Shown: positions 9,590-20,678 of the stretch, one piece after another
Layout: each line of letters opens with the position of its first letter
Numbering within the stretch: the stretch's first letter is position 1
Assembly: GCA_903822825.1 (NCBI GenBank)
Contig: CAIJQQ010000002.1
Span: forward strand, 1-64,000
From: an uncultured Burkholderiales bacterium
GTDB taxonomy: Bacteria > Pseudomonadota > Gammaproteobacteria > Burkholderiales > Burkholderiaceae_C
Length of the DNA: 64,000 nt
Reading direction: 5' to 3'
The notes under the pieces: generated by a model
The model's database searches: none
What the model saw: only the letters and a program-made list of their open reading frames with translations
Told to the model about the DNA's origin: nothing
Made by a program: the position numbers and the translations under genes

Positions 9590-10569
9590 CCACCGCGCCA
9601 CGCACCAGGGTGCAACGGCGCCCTGTGCATGGGGTGATGTTGCTCGATAAACCGCTGGGACTGTCCAGCAACCAGGCTTTGCAAAAGGTCAAGTGGTTGC
9701 TGCGTGCTGAAAAAGCAGGCCATACCGGGACCTTGGACCCTTTGGCCACAGGGCTGTTGCCCTTGTGTTTTGGGGCCGCCACCAAGTTCAGTCAGTTGCA
9801 CCTCGATGCTGACAAGGTGTACGAAACCACGGTGCGATTGGGCGTCAAGACCAGCACGGCCGATGCCGAAGGCGATGTGGTCTCTGTCCGCGAAGTGTCA
9901 TGTACACCGGGTATGGTTGTTGAAGTTCTGGACCGGTTCATGGGACCGATCAGCCAAGTGCCGCCGATGCACAGTGCCTTGAAAAAGGATGGCAAGGCCT
10001 TGTACGAGTACGCCCGCGAGGGTGAAACCGTGGAGCGTGAAGCGCGCAACGTGGTGATTCATGACTTGGAGCTCTTGGAGATGCAGTTGCAGGGCGATGC
10101 CCCTTATTTGCGCTTGCGCGTGGCGTGCAGCAAAGGGACTTACATCCGTACTTTGGGTGAAGACATTGCTGAAGCTTTGGGCTGTGGCGGTCATTTGACG
10201 GCCCTTCGCCGGGTGTCTACTGGCCCCTTTGAAATGGCGCAGTGTTTGACATTGCCTGAGCTGGAATCGCTGGACGAACCCGCACGGCTCAAGGCCTTGC
10301 AGCCTGTTGACGCGTTGCTGCCTGAGCACACCGAGGTGCGACTGGACAGTGACAGCGCCGGACGTTTTTTGAGTGGGGTGCGCAGACGCGGCCCTTGGGA
10401 TGATTGTGATCATGTCGCCGTTTACGGAGACGATCCGCGTGCATTGCTGGGAACAGCGCATGTGCGAGGCGGCGAACTGATTCCGGGTCGATTGTTGAGC
10501 CCGATCGAAATTCAACAGATTTTGGAAAACTCACCTGCTGCTGCGCCTTTGCTGGCCGCGCAGGTTTAA
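9586..10569 (+). CDS. truB: tRNA pseudouridine(55) synthase TruB
   Basis: TruB isomerises U55 in the T-arm of tRNAs. The 327-residue protein carries the catalytic motif [16 protein letters not shown] with the nucleophilic Asp51. It also has the conserved stretches [21 protein letters not shown] and [15 protein letters not shown]. The C-terminal third is the PUA-like RNA-binding part. The start overlaps the rbfA stop (ATGA), and the stop overlaps an in-frame upstream ATG of typA. The order infB-rbfA-truB is conserved widely. Confidence 0.97.
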   Translation: MTTAPRTRVQRRPVHGVMLLDKPLGLSSNQALQKVKWLLRAEKAGHTGTLDPLATGLLPLCFGAATKFSQLHLDADKVYETTVRLGVKTSTADAEGDVVSVREVSCTPGMVVEVLDRFMGPISQVPPMHSALKKDGKALYEYAREGETVEREARNVVIHDLELLEMQLQGDAPYLRLRVACSKGTYIRTLGEDIAEALGCGGHLTALRRVSTGPFEMAQCLTLPELESLDEPARLKALQPVDALLPEHTEVRLDSDSAGRFLSGVRRRGPWDDCDHVAVYGDDPRALLGTAHVRGGELIPGRLLSPIEIQQILENSPAAAPLLAAQV

Positions 10570-10583
10570 TGAAAAGAGAGAGC

Positions 10584-12401
10584 ATGAGCAAGCAAATTCG
10601 CAACATCGCCATCATCGCGCACGTTGACCACGGTAAAACTACCATGGTTGACCAACTGCTGCGCCAATCTGGCACCTTTGCTGACCACGAAAAAGTGGTC
10701 GACACCGTCATGGACAACAATGCCATCGAACGTGAGCGCGGCATCACCATCTTGGCCAAAAACTGCGCTGTCAGCTGGGAAGGCACCCACATCAACATCG
10801 TGGACACCCCCGGACACGCGGACTTCGGCGGCGAAGTCGAACGTGCCCTGTCGATGGTCGACGGCGTGGTGCTGCTGATCGATGCACAAGAAGGCCCCAT
10901 GCCTCAAACACGTTTCGTGACCAAGAAAGCTTTGGCCTTGGGCCTCAAGCCCATCGTGGTCGTGAACAAGGTCGACAAGCCCGGTGCCAACCCTGACAAA
11001 GTGGTCAACGCCGCTTTTGACTTGTTCGACAAACTCGGCGCCAACGACGAGCAACTCGACTTCCCAGTCGTCTACGCCTCAGGCATCAACGGCTGGACCT
11101 CGATGGACGAGGGTGCGCCCGGTGAGCAGTGGGGCCCGGACATGTCGGCACTGTTCAACACCGTGCTCAAGCACGTCAAGCCCAACGCAGGTGACCCAGC
11201 TGCCCCGCTGCAATTGCAAATTTCTGCGCTGGACTTCTCGACTTTCGTTGGCCGCATCGGTGTGGGCCGCATCAGCCAAGGCACCATCAAGCCCAACATG
11301 GACGTGGTGGTCATGGAAGGCCCGGACGGCTCCACCATCAAAGGTCGTGTCAACCAGGTGCTGACCTTCCAGGGTCTGGACCGCGTGCAAGTGACCGAAG
11401 CCGGTCCTGGCGACATCGTGCTGATCAACGGCATAGCTGACCTGAACATCGGCGTGACCGTGACCGACCCTGCCAATCCAGCACCTCTGCCCATGCTCAA
11501 GGTGGACGAGCCGACGCTGACCATGAACTTTTGCGTGAACACCTCGCCATTGGCCGGTCGCGAAGGCAAGTTCGTCACCAGCCGTCAGATCTGGGATCGC
11601 CTGCAAAAAGAGCTCCAACACAACGTGGCACTGCGCGTCAACGAAACCGACGAAGAAGGCATCTTCGAAGTCATGGGCCGTGGTGAATTGCACCTGACTA
11701 TTCTTTTGGAAAACATGCGCCGCGAAGGCTACGAGTTGGCCGTGTCCAAGCCCCGCGTGCTGTTCCGCGATGTCAATGGTGACCGCCACGAGCCTATCGA
11801 GCTGGTCACGGCCGACATCGAAGAAACCCACCAAGGTGGCGTGATGCAAGCTTTGGGCGAGCGCAAGGGCGAACTGGTGAACATGGAGCCCGATGGCCGC
11901 GGTCGCGTGCGTCTGGAGTACCGCATCCCGGCCCGTGGTTTGATCGGTTTTTCCAACGAATTCCTGAACTTGACCCGTGGCTCGGGCCTGATTTCCAACA
12001 TCTTTGATGGCTACGAAGCCCACAAAGGTGACATCGGTGGCCGCAAAAACGGCGTGCTGATCTCCATGGACGATGGTGAAATCTTCACCTACGCATTGGG
12101 CAAGCTGGACGACCGTGGCCGCATGTTCGTCAAGGCGAACGATCCGGTGTACGAAGGCATGATTGTGGGCATCCACAGCCGCGACAACGACCTGGTGGTC
12201 AACGCCACGCGCACCAAGCAGCTGACCAACTTCCGTGTGTCCGGCAAAGAAGACGCCATCAAGATCACGCCCCCGATTGACCTGACACTGGAATACGGCG
12301 TCGAGTTCATCGAGGACGACGAGTTGGTCGAAATCACACCCAAGAGCGTGCGTCTGCGCAAACGCTTCTTGAAAGAAAGCGACCGCAAGCGCAACAAGTG
12401 A
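10584..12401 (+). CDS. typA: Translational GTPase TypA/BipA
   Basis: BipA is an EF-G-like ribosome-associated GTPase that helps 50S assembly and stress adaptation. The product from the ATG at 10584 has 605 residues, matching the E. coli length. G-domain boxes [23 protein letters not shown] and NKVDKPGA lie in the first 130 residues. The BipA-specific C-terminal domain ([15 protein letters not shown] and following) closes the protein. I preferred 10584 over an upstream in-frame ATG at 10569 because GAGAG lies directly before it and [15 protein letters not shown] is the family start. It probably belongs to the same transcription unit as truB. Confidence 0.96.
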   Translation: MSKQIRNIAIIAHVDHGKTTMVDQLLRQSGTFADHEKVVDTVMDNNAIERERGITILAKNCAVSWEGTHINIVDTPGHADFGGEVERALSMVDGVVLLIDAQEGPMPQTRFVTKKALALGLKPIVVVNKVDKPGANPDKVVNAAFDLFDKLGANDEQLDFPVVYASGINGWTSMDEGAPGEQWGPDMSALFNTVLKHVKPNAGDPAAPLQLQISALDFSTFVGRIGVGRISQGTIKPNMDVVVMEGPDGSTIKGRVNQVLTFQGLDRVQVTEAGPGDIVLINGIADLNIGVTVTDPANPAPLPMLKVDEPTLTMNFCVNTSPLAGREGKFVTSRQIWDRLQKELQHNVALRVNETDEEGIFEVMGRGELHLTILLENMRREGYELAVSKPRVLFRDVNGDRHEPIELVTADIEETHQGGVMQALGERKGELVNMEPDGRGRVRLEYRIPARGLIGFSNEFLNLTRGSGLISNIFDGYEAHKGDIGGRKNGVLISMDDGEIFTYALGKLDDRGRMFVKANDPVYEGMIVGIHSRDNDLVVNATRTKQLTNFRVSGKEDAIKITPPIDLTLEYGVEFIEDDELVEITPKSVRLRKRFLKESDRKRNK

Positions 12402-12414
12402 TCGGCTCAAGATC

Positions 12415-13299
12415 ATGCGTTTAACGCACGGCATGGCCGTCTGGACCATGGTGGGTGTCACAGCCCTGTGGTCCATGGCCGGGGTGGTGACTCGTCACCT
12501 CGAGCAAGCGCGCAGCTTTGAAGTCACCTTCTGGCGCAGCTTCTTTACCGTCGTTTCATTGCTGGTCATCCTGCCCCTGTGGCAGGGACGAAGTGTTTGG
12601 TCACGGCTGCCCTTGCGCAGCCGTTACTTTTGGTACTCCGGCATTTGTTGGAGCGTCATGTTCACTGCGTTCATGGTGGCGCTCACTCTGACCGCAGTGG
12701 CCAATGTGCTGATCACCATGGCGGTGGGGCCTTTGCTCACCGCTTTGATCACCCGGGTGTTTTTGGGGCACCGTTTGCCTGCTCGCACTTGGGTGGCCAT
12801 CGTGTTGGCAGGCATAGGCATTGCCTGGATGTACGCCTCACAACTGAGCTTGGGCGATCCCCATTTTTTGATGGGTTCTTTGCTTGCTTTGTGTGTGCCC
12901 ATTGCAGGCTCTGTGCAGTGGACGCTGACGCAAAAAAGTCAAAGCGAGGGGCAGAACCTTGATCTGGTGCCCAGCGTCCTGCTGGGCGCGCTCATGTCGA
13001 CCTTGCTGACTTTGCCTTTGTCCATGCCGTTTCAGGCATCGCTGCACGATGTCGGACTGCTGGGCATTCTGGGCACCTTTCAGCTGGCCATTCCTTGCGC
13101 CTTGTCGGTCATTTGCGCCCGCGTGCTCAAGGCGCCCGAAGTGGCTTTGTTGGCCTTGCTCGAAATTGTTTTTGGCATCGCCCTGGCCTGGCTGGGCGCG
13201 AACGAAACGCCTCAGCCGAGCGTTTTGTTCGGTGGTGTTCTGGTACTGTCTGCATTGCTGCTCAACGAATGGTTGGGCTGGAGAAACAACCATGTCTGA
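12415..13299 (+). CDS. EamA/DMT-family inner-membrane transporter
   Basis: This is a member of the drug/metabolite transporter superfamily, a secondary carrier or exporter. The 294 residues contain about ten hydrophobic segments arranged as two EamA repeats. The first repeat reads GVTALWSMAGVVTRHLE with FWRSFF. The second follows the LLGALMSTLLTLPLS region and ends near the C-terminus. The substrate cannot be read. It starts 13 bases after typA, and its last eight bases overlap the following hydrolase gene, so the two are probably co-translated. The chemical link between an exporter and a valine-pathway hydrolase is not evident. Confidence 0.85.
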   Translation: MRLTHGMAVWTMVGVTALWSMAGVVTRHLEQARSFEVTFWRSFFTVVSLLVILPLWQGRSVWSRLPLRSRYFWYSGICWSVMFTAFMVALTLTAVANVLITMAVGPLLTALITRVFLGHRLPARTWVAIVLAGIGIAWMYASQLSLGDPHFLMGSLLALCVPIAGSVQWTLTQKSQSEGQNLDLVPSVLLGALMSTLLTLPLSMPFQASLHDVGLLGILGTFQLAIPCALSVICARVLKAPEVALLALLEIVFGIALAWLGANETPQPSVLFGGVLVLSALLLNEWLGWRNNHV

Positions 13300-14374
13300 T
13301 GTTCTCGTCTCTGTCGAAGGCCGCATCGGCTGTATCACCTTGAACCGCCCCAAGGCCCTGAATGCCTTGTCCCTGGACATGGTGCGCGCTTTGACTCAGG
13401 CGCTGCTGGCTTGGCAAGACGACCCGCAAGTCTTGGCTGTGGCCGTGCGTGGTACGGGCAAAGAAGGTCCGTTTGGCGCTTTTTGCGCTGGCGGTGATAT
13501 CCGCTTCTTCCACCAGGCAGCCCACTCAGGTGATGCATCCTTGGGTGACTTCTTCACCGAAGAGTACCGACTCAACCACCTGATCCACACCTACAGCAAG
13601 CCTTACATCGCTTTCATGGACGGCATCGTCATGGGGGGGGGCATGGGCATCAGCCAGGGCGCCAGTGTGCGCGTGGTGACCGATCGCACCAAGATGGCCA
13701 TGCCCGAGACCAACATCGGCTTGTTTCCTGACGTGGGCGGTGGTTTTTTCTTGAGCCGTTGCCCAGGGCGTTTGGGCGAATACCTTGGCCTGACTGGGCA
13801 CATTCTGACAGGACCGCAGGCAGTGGCCGCCAAACTGGCCGACATCGCGCTGCCCAGCGGCATGCTCGAACCCATTTGGCAAAAATTGATCAGCAGTCCT
13901 TTTGAAAATGCCGCATCGGTGGAGCGTTGGGTGCTGGCCCAAGCGGGCGCCATGACCCCCGAAAAACTCACGCCCCAGCCGCTGATTGACGAGGTCTTTG
14001 GTCTGCCCAGTGTGTCAGCCATGCTGGACAAGCTGGAGTCGGCCTCTGACGAGTGGAGCCAGAAAACGGTCGATGCTCTTCGTCACCGATCGCCCTTGAT
14101 GCTGATCGTGGTGCTTGCGCAAATTCGCCGTGCGCGGCAAATGGGCCTGGCCGACGACCTGCGCATGGAGCGCGACATGGTGCACCACTGCTTCCATCTG
14201 CGTGCCGTGACCGACAGCGACACCGTTGAAGGCATACGCGCGCTGGCTGTGGACAAGGACCACAGTCCAAACTGGAAACCTGCCCGCGTGGAAGAGGTCG
14301 ATGCCGCTGAGGCAGCACGCTTCTTTGTCAGTCCTTGGCCTGCGGACCACCACCCGCTGCGCGATTTGATGTAG
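13292..14374 (+). CDS. 3-hydroxyisobutyryl-CoA hydrolase-like enoyl-CoA hydratase/isomerase family protein
   Basis: This is a crotonase-fold enzyme, most like 3-hydroxyisobutyryl-CoA hydrolase, which releases free 3-hydroxyisobutyrate in valine breakdown. The 360-residue length fits that subgroup and is longer than simple enoyl-CoA hydratases (about 260). Visible signatures are FCAGGDIR, the oxyanion-hole segment DGIVMGGGMGIS, and ETNIGLFPDVGGGFFLSR, characteristic of the hydrolase subgroup. I chose the ATG at 13292, preceded by GGAGAAAC. The frame is open further upstream, but that part lies inside the transporter gene. The three-glycine codon run contains nine consecutive G (13633-13641). 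Its TAG stop is part of a REP-like repeat. Confidence 0.85.
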   Translation: MSDVLVSVEGRIGCITLNRPKALNALSLDMVRALTQALLAWQDDPQVLAVAVRGTGKEGPFGAFCAGGDIRFFHQAAHSGDASLGDFFTEEYRLNHLIHTYSKPYIAFMDGIVMGGGMGISQGASVRVVTDRTKMAMPETNIGLFPDVGGGFFLSRCPGRLGEYLGLTGHILTGPQAVAAKLADIALPSGMLEPIWQKLISSPFENAASVERWVLAQAGAMTPEKLTPQPLIDEVFGLPSVSAMLDKLESASDEWSQKTVDALRHRSPLMLIVVLAQIRRARQMGLADDLRMERDMVHHCFHLRAVTDSDTVEGIRALAVDKDHSPNWKPARVEEVDAAEAARFFVSPWPADHHPLRDLM

Positions 14375-14441
14375 GAGCGGCGCCCTCGCCGCGATAGGCT
14401 TGTGTTCAGCTCAGGTGCTTCATCGCCCCGAGGCGGGTTCC
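14371..14441. repeat. REP-like inverted intergenic element, copy a
   Basis: The left arm reads GTAGGAGCGGCGCCCTCGCC and continues GCGAT (14371-14395). The right arm, about 14422-14441, reads ATCGCCCCGAGGCGGGTTCC and is a degenerate inverted counterpart. The element sits between convergent genes and supplies the TAG stop of the upstream hydrolase. The arm resembles the Pseudomonas REP consensus beginning TGTAGGAGCGG. Other copies lie near 37575, 38537 and 44938. Confidence 0.75.
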
Positions 14442-14451
14442 CTCATTCAAT

Positions 14452-14940
14452 TCAGCGGTGGCGGCTCTTCATGGCGCGTTCGACTTCGCGTTTGCCTTCC
14501 CGGTCCTTGATGGTGTCGCGCTTGTCGTGCTCGGCTTTTCCTTTGGCCAGCGCAATGTCGCATTTGACCTTGCCTGACTTCCAGTGCAGGTTGATCGGCA
14601 CCAGGGTGTAGCCCTTTTGCTCGATCTTGCCAATCAGACGTTTGATCTCTTCCTTGTTCAGCAGCAGTTTGCGGGTGCGTGCGGCTTCGGGGTTGATGTG
14701 TGTGGAGGCGGTTTTGAGCGGGTTGATCAAGCAGCCGATGATGAACAGTTCGCCATTGCGAATGACCACATAACCGTCGGTGAGTTGCACCTTGCCTTCG
14801 CGGATGGCCTTGACCTCCCAGCCTTCCAGCACCATGCCTGCCTCGTAGCGCTCTTCGAAGAAATAGTCGAAGGACGCTTTTTTGTTCTCGGCAATCTTGG
14901 AAAAGGTGGGTGTGGCGGTTGTTTTTTTGGTGGTGGCCAT
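14452..14940 (-). CDS. smpB: SsrA-binding protein SmpB
   Basis: SmpB binds tmRNA and is required for trans-translation, the rescue of stalled ribosomes. The 162-residue protein shows the family core: [20 protein letters not shown], then [20 protein letters not shown], and the basic tail [20 protein letters not shown]. The usual length is about 150-160. The gene is divergent from ratA, a conserved neighbourhood in Proteobacteria, and convergent with the hydrolase gene across REP-like copy a. The tmRNA gene itself is not in the window. Confidence 0.97.
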   Translation of the reverse strand: MATTKKTTATPTFSKIAENKKASFDYFFEERYEAGMVLEGWEVKAIREGKVQLTDGYVVIRNGELFIIGCLINPLKTASTHINPEAARTRKLLLNKEEIKRLIGKIEQKGYTLVPINLHWKSGKVKCDIALAKGKAEHDKRDTIKDREGKREVERAMKSRHR

Positions 14941-15017
14941 GGTGAGCAGGTGGGGACGGGCTGGCCGTTCTCAAGGAGATCCAAGCGGGCACAGAGCAAA
15001 TCGCCGGGCTGGAAAAC

Positions 15018-15023
15018 TACAAT
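15018..15023 (+). promoter_or_regulatory. Putative -10 box of ratA-ratB
   Basis: TACAAT lies 11 bases before the ratA ATG, in the region divergent from smpB. No convincing -35 box is present and the implied leader is only a few bases. Confidence 0.33.
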
Positions 15024-15034
15024 CGCGTCATTGT

Positions 15035-15475
15035 ATGAAGAATATCCACAAGTCCGTCCTCATCTGGTACAGCCCGGATGAAATGTATCGCCTCGTGACC
15101 GACGTGGCGCGCTACCCCGAGTTCTTGCCTTGGTGTGACCAGTCACGTGTGTTGGAATCAGACGAGCAAAGCATGTTGGCCGAGGTGGGCATCAGTTTGG
15201 GTGGGCTCAAGCAGACATTCACCACACGCAATATGCATGAAGAGAGTCGCTCGGTGGCGATGTCATTGGTCCAAGGCCCGTTCTCCAACCTGAGCGGCAC
15301 CTGGCGTTTCTTGCCCGTCGGCGACGGTACACAACGTGCCTGCAAGGTCGAGCTGGACCTGCAGTACGGGTTTTCAAGCGCCACACTGGCCGCCTTGGTG
15401 GGGCCTGTGTTTGACAAGATCGCTGGCAGTTTGGTCGATGCCTTTGTCAAGCGCGCCGAAGTGGTTTATGGCTGA
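15035..15475 (+). CDS. ratA: RatA/Coq10-type START-domain protein
   Basis: The 146-residue protein is a polyketide-cyclase/START-fold protein. It shows the family signature SPDEMYRLVTDVARYPEFLPWC near the N-terminus and GPFSNLSGTWRFLPVG in the middle. E. coli RatA was described as inhibiting 70S association, whereas the homologous Coq10 proteins bind ubiquinone and support respiration. Which role applies here cannot be read. The gene diverges from smpB and overlaps ratB by eight bases, the conserved smpB / ratA-ratB arrangement. I chose the ATG at 15035 because the conserved fold begins just after it. Confidence 0.9.
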   Translation: MKNIHKSVLIWYSPDEMYRLVTDVARYPEFLPWCDQSRVLESDEQSMLAEVGISLGGLKQTFTTRNMHEESRSVAMSLVQGPFSNLSGTWRFLPVGDGTQRACKVELDLQYGFSSATLAALVGPVFDKIAGSLVDAFVKRAEVVYG

Positions 15476-15836
15476 ACCGTTGATCGACATCACCGTGTGC
15501 TGGAGCTTGAAAGCTCGAGAAGTTCATGAGCAAACCCTTCACTTGCCCCAAGGCAGCACACTCGAGGCCGCGGTAGATGCTTGCCTGGCCTTGTGCCAAT
15601 CGTCCGAATCAGTGTTCAAGGGCACTGATTTGGGCCAAATCAAATTCATGCAAGCCGGCATTTGGGGCCGCAAAGCCGAATGGACAGAAATCCTCAGCCC
15701 AGGCGATCGCGTAGAGTTGTATCGGCCGCTCCAGGTCGATCCCAAGGTGGCCCGCCGTCAACGCTTCAAGCGCCAGGGCAAAGGCCGAACTGGCTTGTTT
15801 GCCAACCGCAAGAGCGGCTCGGCGGCCGGGTATTGA
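15468..15836 (+). CDS. ratB: RatB/RnfH-family protein (UPF0125)
   Basis: This is a small ubiquitin-like (beta-grasp) protein of the RnfH/RatB family, function unclear. The 122 residues begin AEPLIDITVCWSLKAREVHE and include IGKW-type wording replaced by MQAGIWGRKAEWTEILSPGD. The typical end of the fold is GDRVELYRPLQVDPKVARRQ. A basic tail rich in Arg, Lys and Gly follows, longer than in some homologues. It overlaps the end of ratA by eight bases and is followed after two bases by the methyltransferase gene, so the three genes form one operon. It is not evidence of a toxin-antitoxin module. Confidence 0.9.
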   Translation: MAEPLIDITVCWSLKAREVHEQTLHLPQGSTLEAAVDACLALCQSSESVFKGTDLGQIKFMQAGIWGRKAEWTEILSPGDRVELYRPLQVDPKVARRQRFKRQGKGRTGLFANRKSGSAAGY

Positions 15837-15838
15837 AC

Positions 15839-16747
15839 ATGCAAGCTTTGCTGAACGCCATCTCGCAGATGGAGAACACTTTGGACGCCCATCGTGTTTT
15901 TCATGGCCGGGGCGGTGTCTATCCTGAATGTGAACACTGGACGTTGGACTGGTTTGCACCCGTCTGGGTCTTGACCAGCTTCAAGGCCGTGAGCGAAGGT
16001 GATTTGGCGACTTGCCAGCAAGCCCTGCAAGCCCGATGGCAAGAGCTTGCGCCCGGCACCCCACTCAACTGGGTGTACCAGTGCCGCGCCACAGGCCAAG
16101 CCGAAACCCGCCTGATGGCCGGCAACGTGCCAGACCCGCATGTCGTGACCGAGCAGGCCGCTCAGTACCTGGTGCATGTGATGCGCGGCCAGAACCATGG
16201 CCTGTTTCTGGACATGGCCAACGGCCGCGAATGGTTGAAAAAACACGCCCTGCATGAAAACGTGCTCAACCTGTTTGCCTACACCTGCGCGTTTTCGGTG
16301 GTGGCCTTGCAGGGCGGAGCTGCGCAAGTCGTGAACCTGGACATGAGCCAGGCCGCTTTGGCCGTGGGGCAGCAAAACCACCGCCTCAACGACCTGCCCG
16401 CCAAAGCGCGCTTTCTGGGCCATGATGTTTTCAAGACCTGGGGCAAGATCAGCAAGATGGGGCCTTATGGCGTGATCGTGATCGATCCGCCCAGCTACCA
16501 AAAAGGCAGCTTCATCGCCACCAAGGACTACATCAAGCTGATCCGTCGTTTGCCAGATTTGTTGGAGCCGCAAGGTCATGTGTTGCTGTGCTTGAACGCG
16601 CCCGAGCTGGACGCGCAGTTTTTGCGCAATCTGGTGGCCGAGGCTGCGCCCAGCCTGAAGTTCGTCGAGCGTCTGGCCAACCCGGCTGCTTTTGCCGACA
16701 TCGACCCCGAAAAAGCGCTCAAGGTCTTGCATTTCCAAAACGCCTGA
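15839..16747 (+). CDS. Class I SAM-dependent methyltransferase (RlmI-like, COG1092 type)
   Basis: This is a likely RNA methyltransferase. The 302 residues include the SAM-binding motif VLNLFAYTCAFSVVALQGGA, the acidic loop NLDMSQAAL and the catalytic-loop signature DPPSYQKGSF. These are typical of the RlmI/RlmK-type 5-methylcytosine rRNA methyltransferases and relatives. A PUA domain, present in RlmI, is not evident at the N-terminus, so the substrate may differ. It is the last gene of the ratA-ratB unit, starting two bases after ratB. Confidence 0.83.
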   Translation: MQALLNAISQMENTLDAHRVFHGRGGVYPECEHWTLDWFAPVWVLTSFKAVSEGDLATCQQALQARWQELAPGTPLNWVYQCRATGQAETRLMAGNVPDPHVVTEQAAQYLVHVMRGQNHGLFLDMANGREWLKKHALHENVLNLFAYTCAFSVVALQGGAAQVVNLDMSQAALAVGQQNHRLNDLPAKARFLGHDVFKTWGKISKMGPYGVIVIDPPSYQKGSFIATKDYIKLIRRLPDLLEPQGHVLLCLNAPELDAQFLRNLVAEAAPSLKFVERLANPAAFADIDPEKALKVLHFQNA

Positions 16748-16786
16748 ACCTGAGCCGTGACAGGGAAACCCCTCTTCTGGCACGGG

Positions 16787-16792
16787 TACAAT
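16787..16792 (+). promoter_or_regulatory. Putative -10 box of guaB
   Basis: TACAAT lies 22 bases before the guaB ATG. GGAG at 16801-16804 is the probable ribosome-binding site. No good -35 element is seen at 16-18 bases upstream. Confidence 0.35.
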
Positions 16793-16811
16793 CCATTTTT
16801 TGGAGCCTTAG

Positions 16812-18284
<1,473 letters not shown>

Positions 18285-18341
18285 TGCGCGCACTGGTTTT
18301 GTGTTTTGAGCCAAAATCGTAATCCTTGAAAGGAATCGGCC

Positions 18342-18632
18342 ATGCTGCTCGACCAACTTCGTCAGATGAACACCAGCCTGAACAGCATTGCTGCCCAGTT
18401 TGGTGCTTCTCGTTTGCGCGTGTTTGGGTCCGTGGCGCGTGGTGAAGAAACTTCAGACAGCGATGTAGATTTTCTGGTCGATTTTCCTCGTGGATACGAC
18501 CTGTTCACCCAGCGCATGCCTTTGGCGCAAGGGCTGGGTGATTTGTTGAATCGCAAAGTGGATCTGGTTCCTGAGCATGAATTGAGCCCGCACATCAAAG
18601 AGCAGGTGCTTGCTGAAGCAGTTGCTCTATGA
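18342..18632 (+). CDS. mntA: MntA-type minimal nucleotidyltransferase antitoxin
   Basis: This 96-residue protein has the nucleotidyltransferase signature GSX10DXD in full: Gly29-Ser30, then Asp41 and Asp43 in GSVARGEETSDSDVDFLVDF. In characterised HEPN/MNT systems such a protein neutralises its partner by transferring AMP to a tyrosine of the HEPN toxin. The ATG is preceded by AAAGGA. The last four bases overlap the start of the HEPN gene (ATGA), as is usual for the pair. It is located between guaB and guaA. The functional call is from motif and pairing; activity is inferred. Confidence 0.9.
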   Translation: MLLDQLRQMNTSLNSIAAQFGASRLRVFGSVARGEETSDSDVDFLVDFPRGYDLFTQRMPLAQGLGDLLNRKVDLVPEHELSPHIKEQVLAEAVAL

Positions 18633-18976
18633 ACAAGTCTTGGCAAGCTTATGCCCTGCACATAAGGGATGTCGCCGCAAAAATAGCGCGCATTCAAGCT
18701 CGTGGGGATTTGACGCAAGACGAAGTGCTTTACGACGCAGCACTTCGAAATTTGCAGACGCTTTCCGAGGCCACCCAAATGCTTCCCTATGATCTGAAGG
18801 CGCAGTTTCCCGCCATTCCTTGGCGAGAAATCAGCGGTTTTCGCAATATTCTGGTTCACAACTACCTGGGTGACATTGATGCACTGACTGTCCAGTCCGT
18901 CATCGATCGACATCTGCCTTCTTTGATCGACTGCGTGCAGACACTGCTTGCAACCGATGCTTCCTCTAACAAATAA
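18629..18976 (+). CDS. hepT: HepT-type HEPN-domain toxin (putative RNase)
   Basis: This 115-residue, mostly helical protein carries RNILVHNY at 72-79. It is an exact RX4HXY motif with Arg72, His77 and Tyr79. The Arg/His pair is the expected ribonuclease site, and the tyrosine is the residue modified by AMP transfer in studied HepT/MntA pairs. It overlaps mntA by four bases and ends 13 bases before the chosen guaA start. All key residues are present, so the toxin should be functional. The reversed order (antitoxin first) is common for this system. Confidence 0.9.
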   Translation: MNKSWQAYALHIRDVAAKIARIQARGDLTQDEVLYDAALRNLQTLSEATQMLPYDLKAQFPAIPWREISGFRNILVHNYLGDIDALTVQSVIDRHLPSLIDCVQTLLATDASSNK

Positions 18977-18989
18977 CGCGCTTTTTCGA

Positions 18990-20627
18990 ATGCAGCACTC
19001 CAAGATCCTGATCCTCGACTTCGGCTCGCAAGTCACCCAGCTCATCGCCCGCCGCGTGCGCGAGGCCCATGTGTTTTGCGAAGTGCATCCCTGCGACGTG
19101 AGCAGCGACTGGGTGCGCGAATACGCCAAGGATGGCAACCTCAAAGGCGTGATCTTGTCGGGCAGCCACGCCAGCGTCTACGAAGTCGATGACCGTGCAC
19201 CGGATGCCGTGTTCGAACTGGGCATCCCCGTGCTGGGCATTTGCTACGGCATGCAAACCATGGCGCAGCAACTCGGCGGCAAGGTGGAGGCGGGCGCCAC
19301 CCGCGAGTTCGGTTATGCCGAAGTCCGCGCGCATGGCCACACCGAACTGCTCAAAGGCATTGAAGACTTCGCCACGGCCGAAGGCCACGGCATGCTCAAG
19401 GTCTGGATGAGCCACGGCGACAAGGTCACTCAGATGCCCGAGGGCTTCAAGGTCATGGCCTCGACCCCGGCTTGCCCGATTGCCGGTATGGCCGACGAGG
19501 CCCGCCGTTTTTACGCGGTGCAGTTCCACCCCGAAGTCACCCACACCGTGCAAGGCCAAGCGTTGCTCAACCGCTTTGTGCTCGACATTTGCAAGGCCAG
19601 TCCCGACTGGATCATGGGCAACTACATCGAAGAAGCGGTCGCCAAAATCCGCGAGCAGGTCGGTGACGAAGAAGTCATTTTGGGCCTGTCGGGCGGCGTC
19701 GATTCGTCGGTGGCTGCTGCTTTGATCCACCGCGCCATCGGCGACAAGTTGACCTGCGTGTTTGTCGACCACGGCCTGCTGCGCCTGAATGAAGGCGACA
19801 TGGTCATGGAGATGTTCGTGGGCAAGCTGCACGCGAAAGTCATCCGCGTCGATGCCAGCGACTTGTTCCTGGGCAAGCTGGCGGGCGTGAGCGAGCCCGA
19901 AGCCAAGCGCAAGATCATCGGCGGCCTGTTTGTGGATGTGTTCAAGGAACAAGCTGCCAAACTGAAGGCTGATGGCGGCCACAAAGGCGAGGATGGAAGT
20001 CGCGCCGTCAAAGGCGCGACGTTCCTGGCCCAAGGCACGATTTACCCCGACGTGATCGAGTCGGGCGGCGCCAAGAGCAAGAAAGCCGTCACCATCAAGA
20101 GCCACCACAACGTGGGCGGCTTGCCCGAGCAACTGGGCTTGAAGTTACTGGAGCCTTTGCGCGAACTGTTCAAAGACGAAGTGCGTGAACTCGGTGTGGC
20201 GCTGGGCTTGCCGCGCGAGATGGTCTACCGCCACCCCTTCCCAGGCCCAGGTCTGGGCGTGCGCATCTTGGGTGAAGTCAAAAAAGAATACGCCGATCTG
20301 CTTCGCCGTGCTGACGCGATTTTCATCGAAGAGCTTCGCAACTTCACCGACGAATCCGGCAAGTCTTGGTACGACCTGACCAGCCAAGCCTTCACCGTGT
20401 TCCTGCCCGTGAAAAGCGTGGGCGTGATGGGCGACGGCCGCACCTACGACTATGTGGTGGCTTTGCGTGCCGTGCAAACCAGCGATTTCATGACCGCGGA
20501 TTGGGCCGAACTGCCTTATGCGCTGCTCAAGAAAGTGTCGGGGCGCATCATCAATGAAGTGCGCGGCATCAATCGGGTAACTTACGACGTGAGCTCAAAA
20601 CCACCGGCGACGATCGAGTGGGAGTAA
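18990..20627 (+). CDS. guaA: GMP synthase (glutamine-hydrolysing) GuaA
   Basis: GuaA aminates XMP to GMP using glutamine and ATP. From the ATG at 18990 the protein has 545 residues. It starts with the glutamine amidotransferase domain ([20 protein letters not shown]; catalytic Cys in GICYGMQ; His/Glu in FHPEVTHT). The ATP-pyrophosphatase P-loop [18 protein letters not shown] and the C-terminal dimerisation domain ending [18 protein letters not shown] follow. The frame is open 14 codons further upstream, but that part overlaps hepT and lacks conservation. An insertion around residues 325-345 rich in Gly, Lys and Asp ([17 protein letters not shown]) makes it slightly longer than E. coli GuaA (525). 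Confidence 0.97.
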   Translation: MQHSKILILDFGSQVTQLIARRVREAHVFCEVHPCDVSSDWVREYAKDGNLKGVILSGSHASVYEVDDRAPDAVFELGIPVLGICYGMQTMAQQLGGKVEAGATREFGYAEVRAHGHTELLKGIEDFATAEGHGMLKVWMSHGDKVTQMPEGFKVMASTPACPIAGMADEARRFYAVQFHPEVTHTVQGQALLNRFVLDICKASPDWIMGNYIEEAVAKIREQVGDEEVILGLSGGVDSSVAAALIHRAIGDKLTCVFVDHGLLRLNEGDMVMEMFVGKLHAKVIRVDASDLFLGKLAGVSEPEAKRKIIGGLFVDVFKEQAAKLKADGGHKGEDGSRAVKGATFLAQGTIYPDVIESGGAKSKKAVTIKSHHNVGGLPEQLGLKLLEPLRELFKDEVRELGVALGLPREMVYRHPFPGPGLGVRILGEVKKEYADLLRRADAIFIEELRNFTDESGKSWYDLTSQAFTVFLPVKSVGVMGDGRTYDYVVALRAVQTSDFMTADWAELPYALLKKVSGRIINEVRGINRVTYDVSSKPPATIEWE

Positions 20628-20678
20628 TGCGATGGGGACTCCATAGCACCTGCGCACTCGTTTGAAAGCGACCATTTC

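Noticed and set aside
13049..13291. Extended start of the hydrolase inside the EamA gene
   Set aside because: The extra 81 codons are out-of-frame transporter sequence. The ATG at 13292 has a good ribosome-binding site.
15035..15836. RatA-RatB as a toxin-antitoxin pair
   Set aside because: Despite the name, the proteins are START-domain and RnfH-like families conserved next to smpB and are not a proven TA module, so they were not counted among the TA systems.
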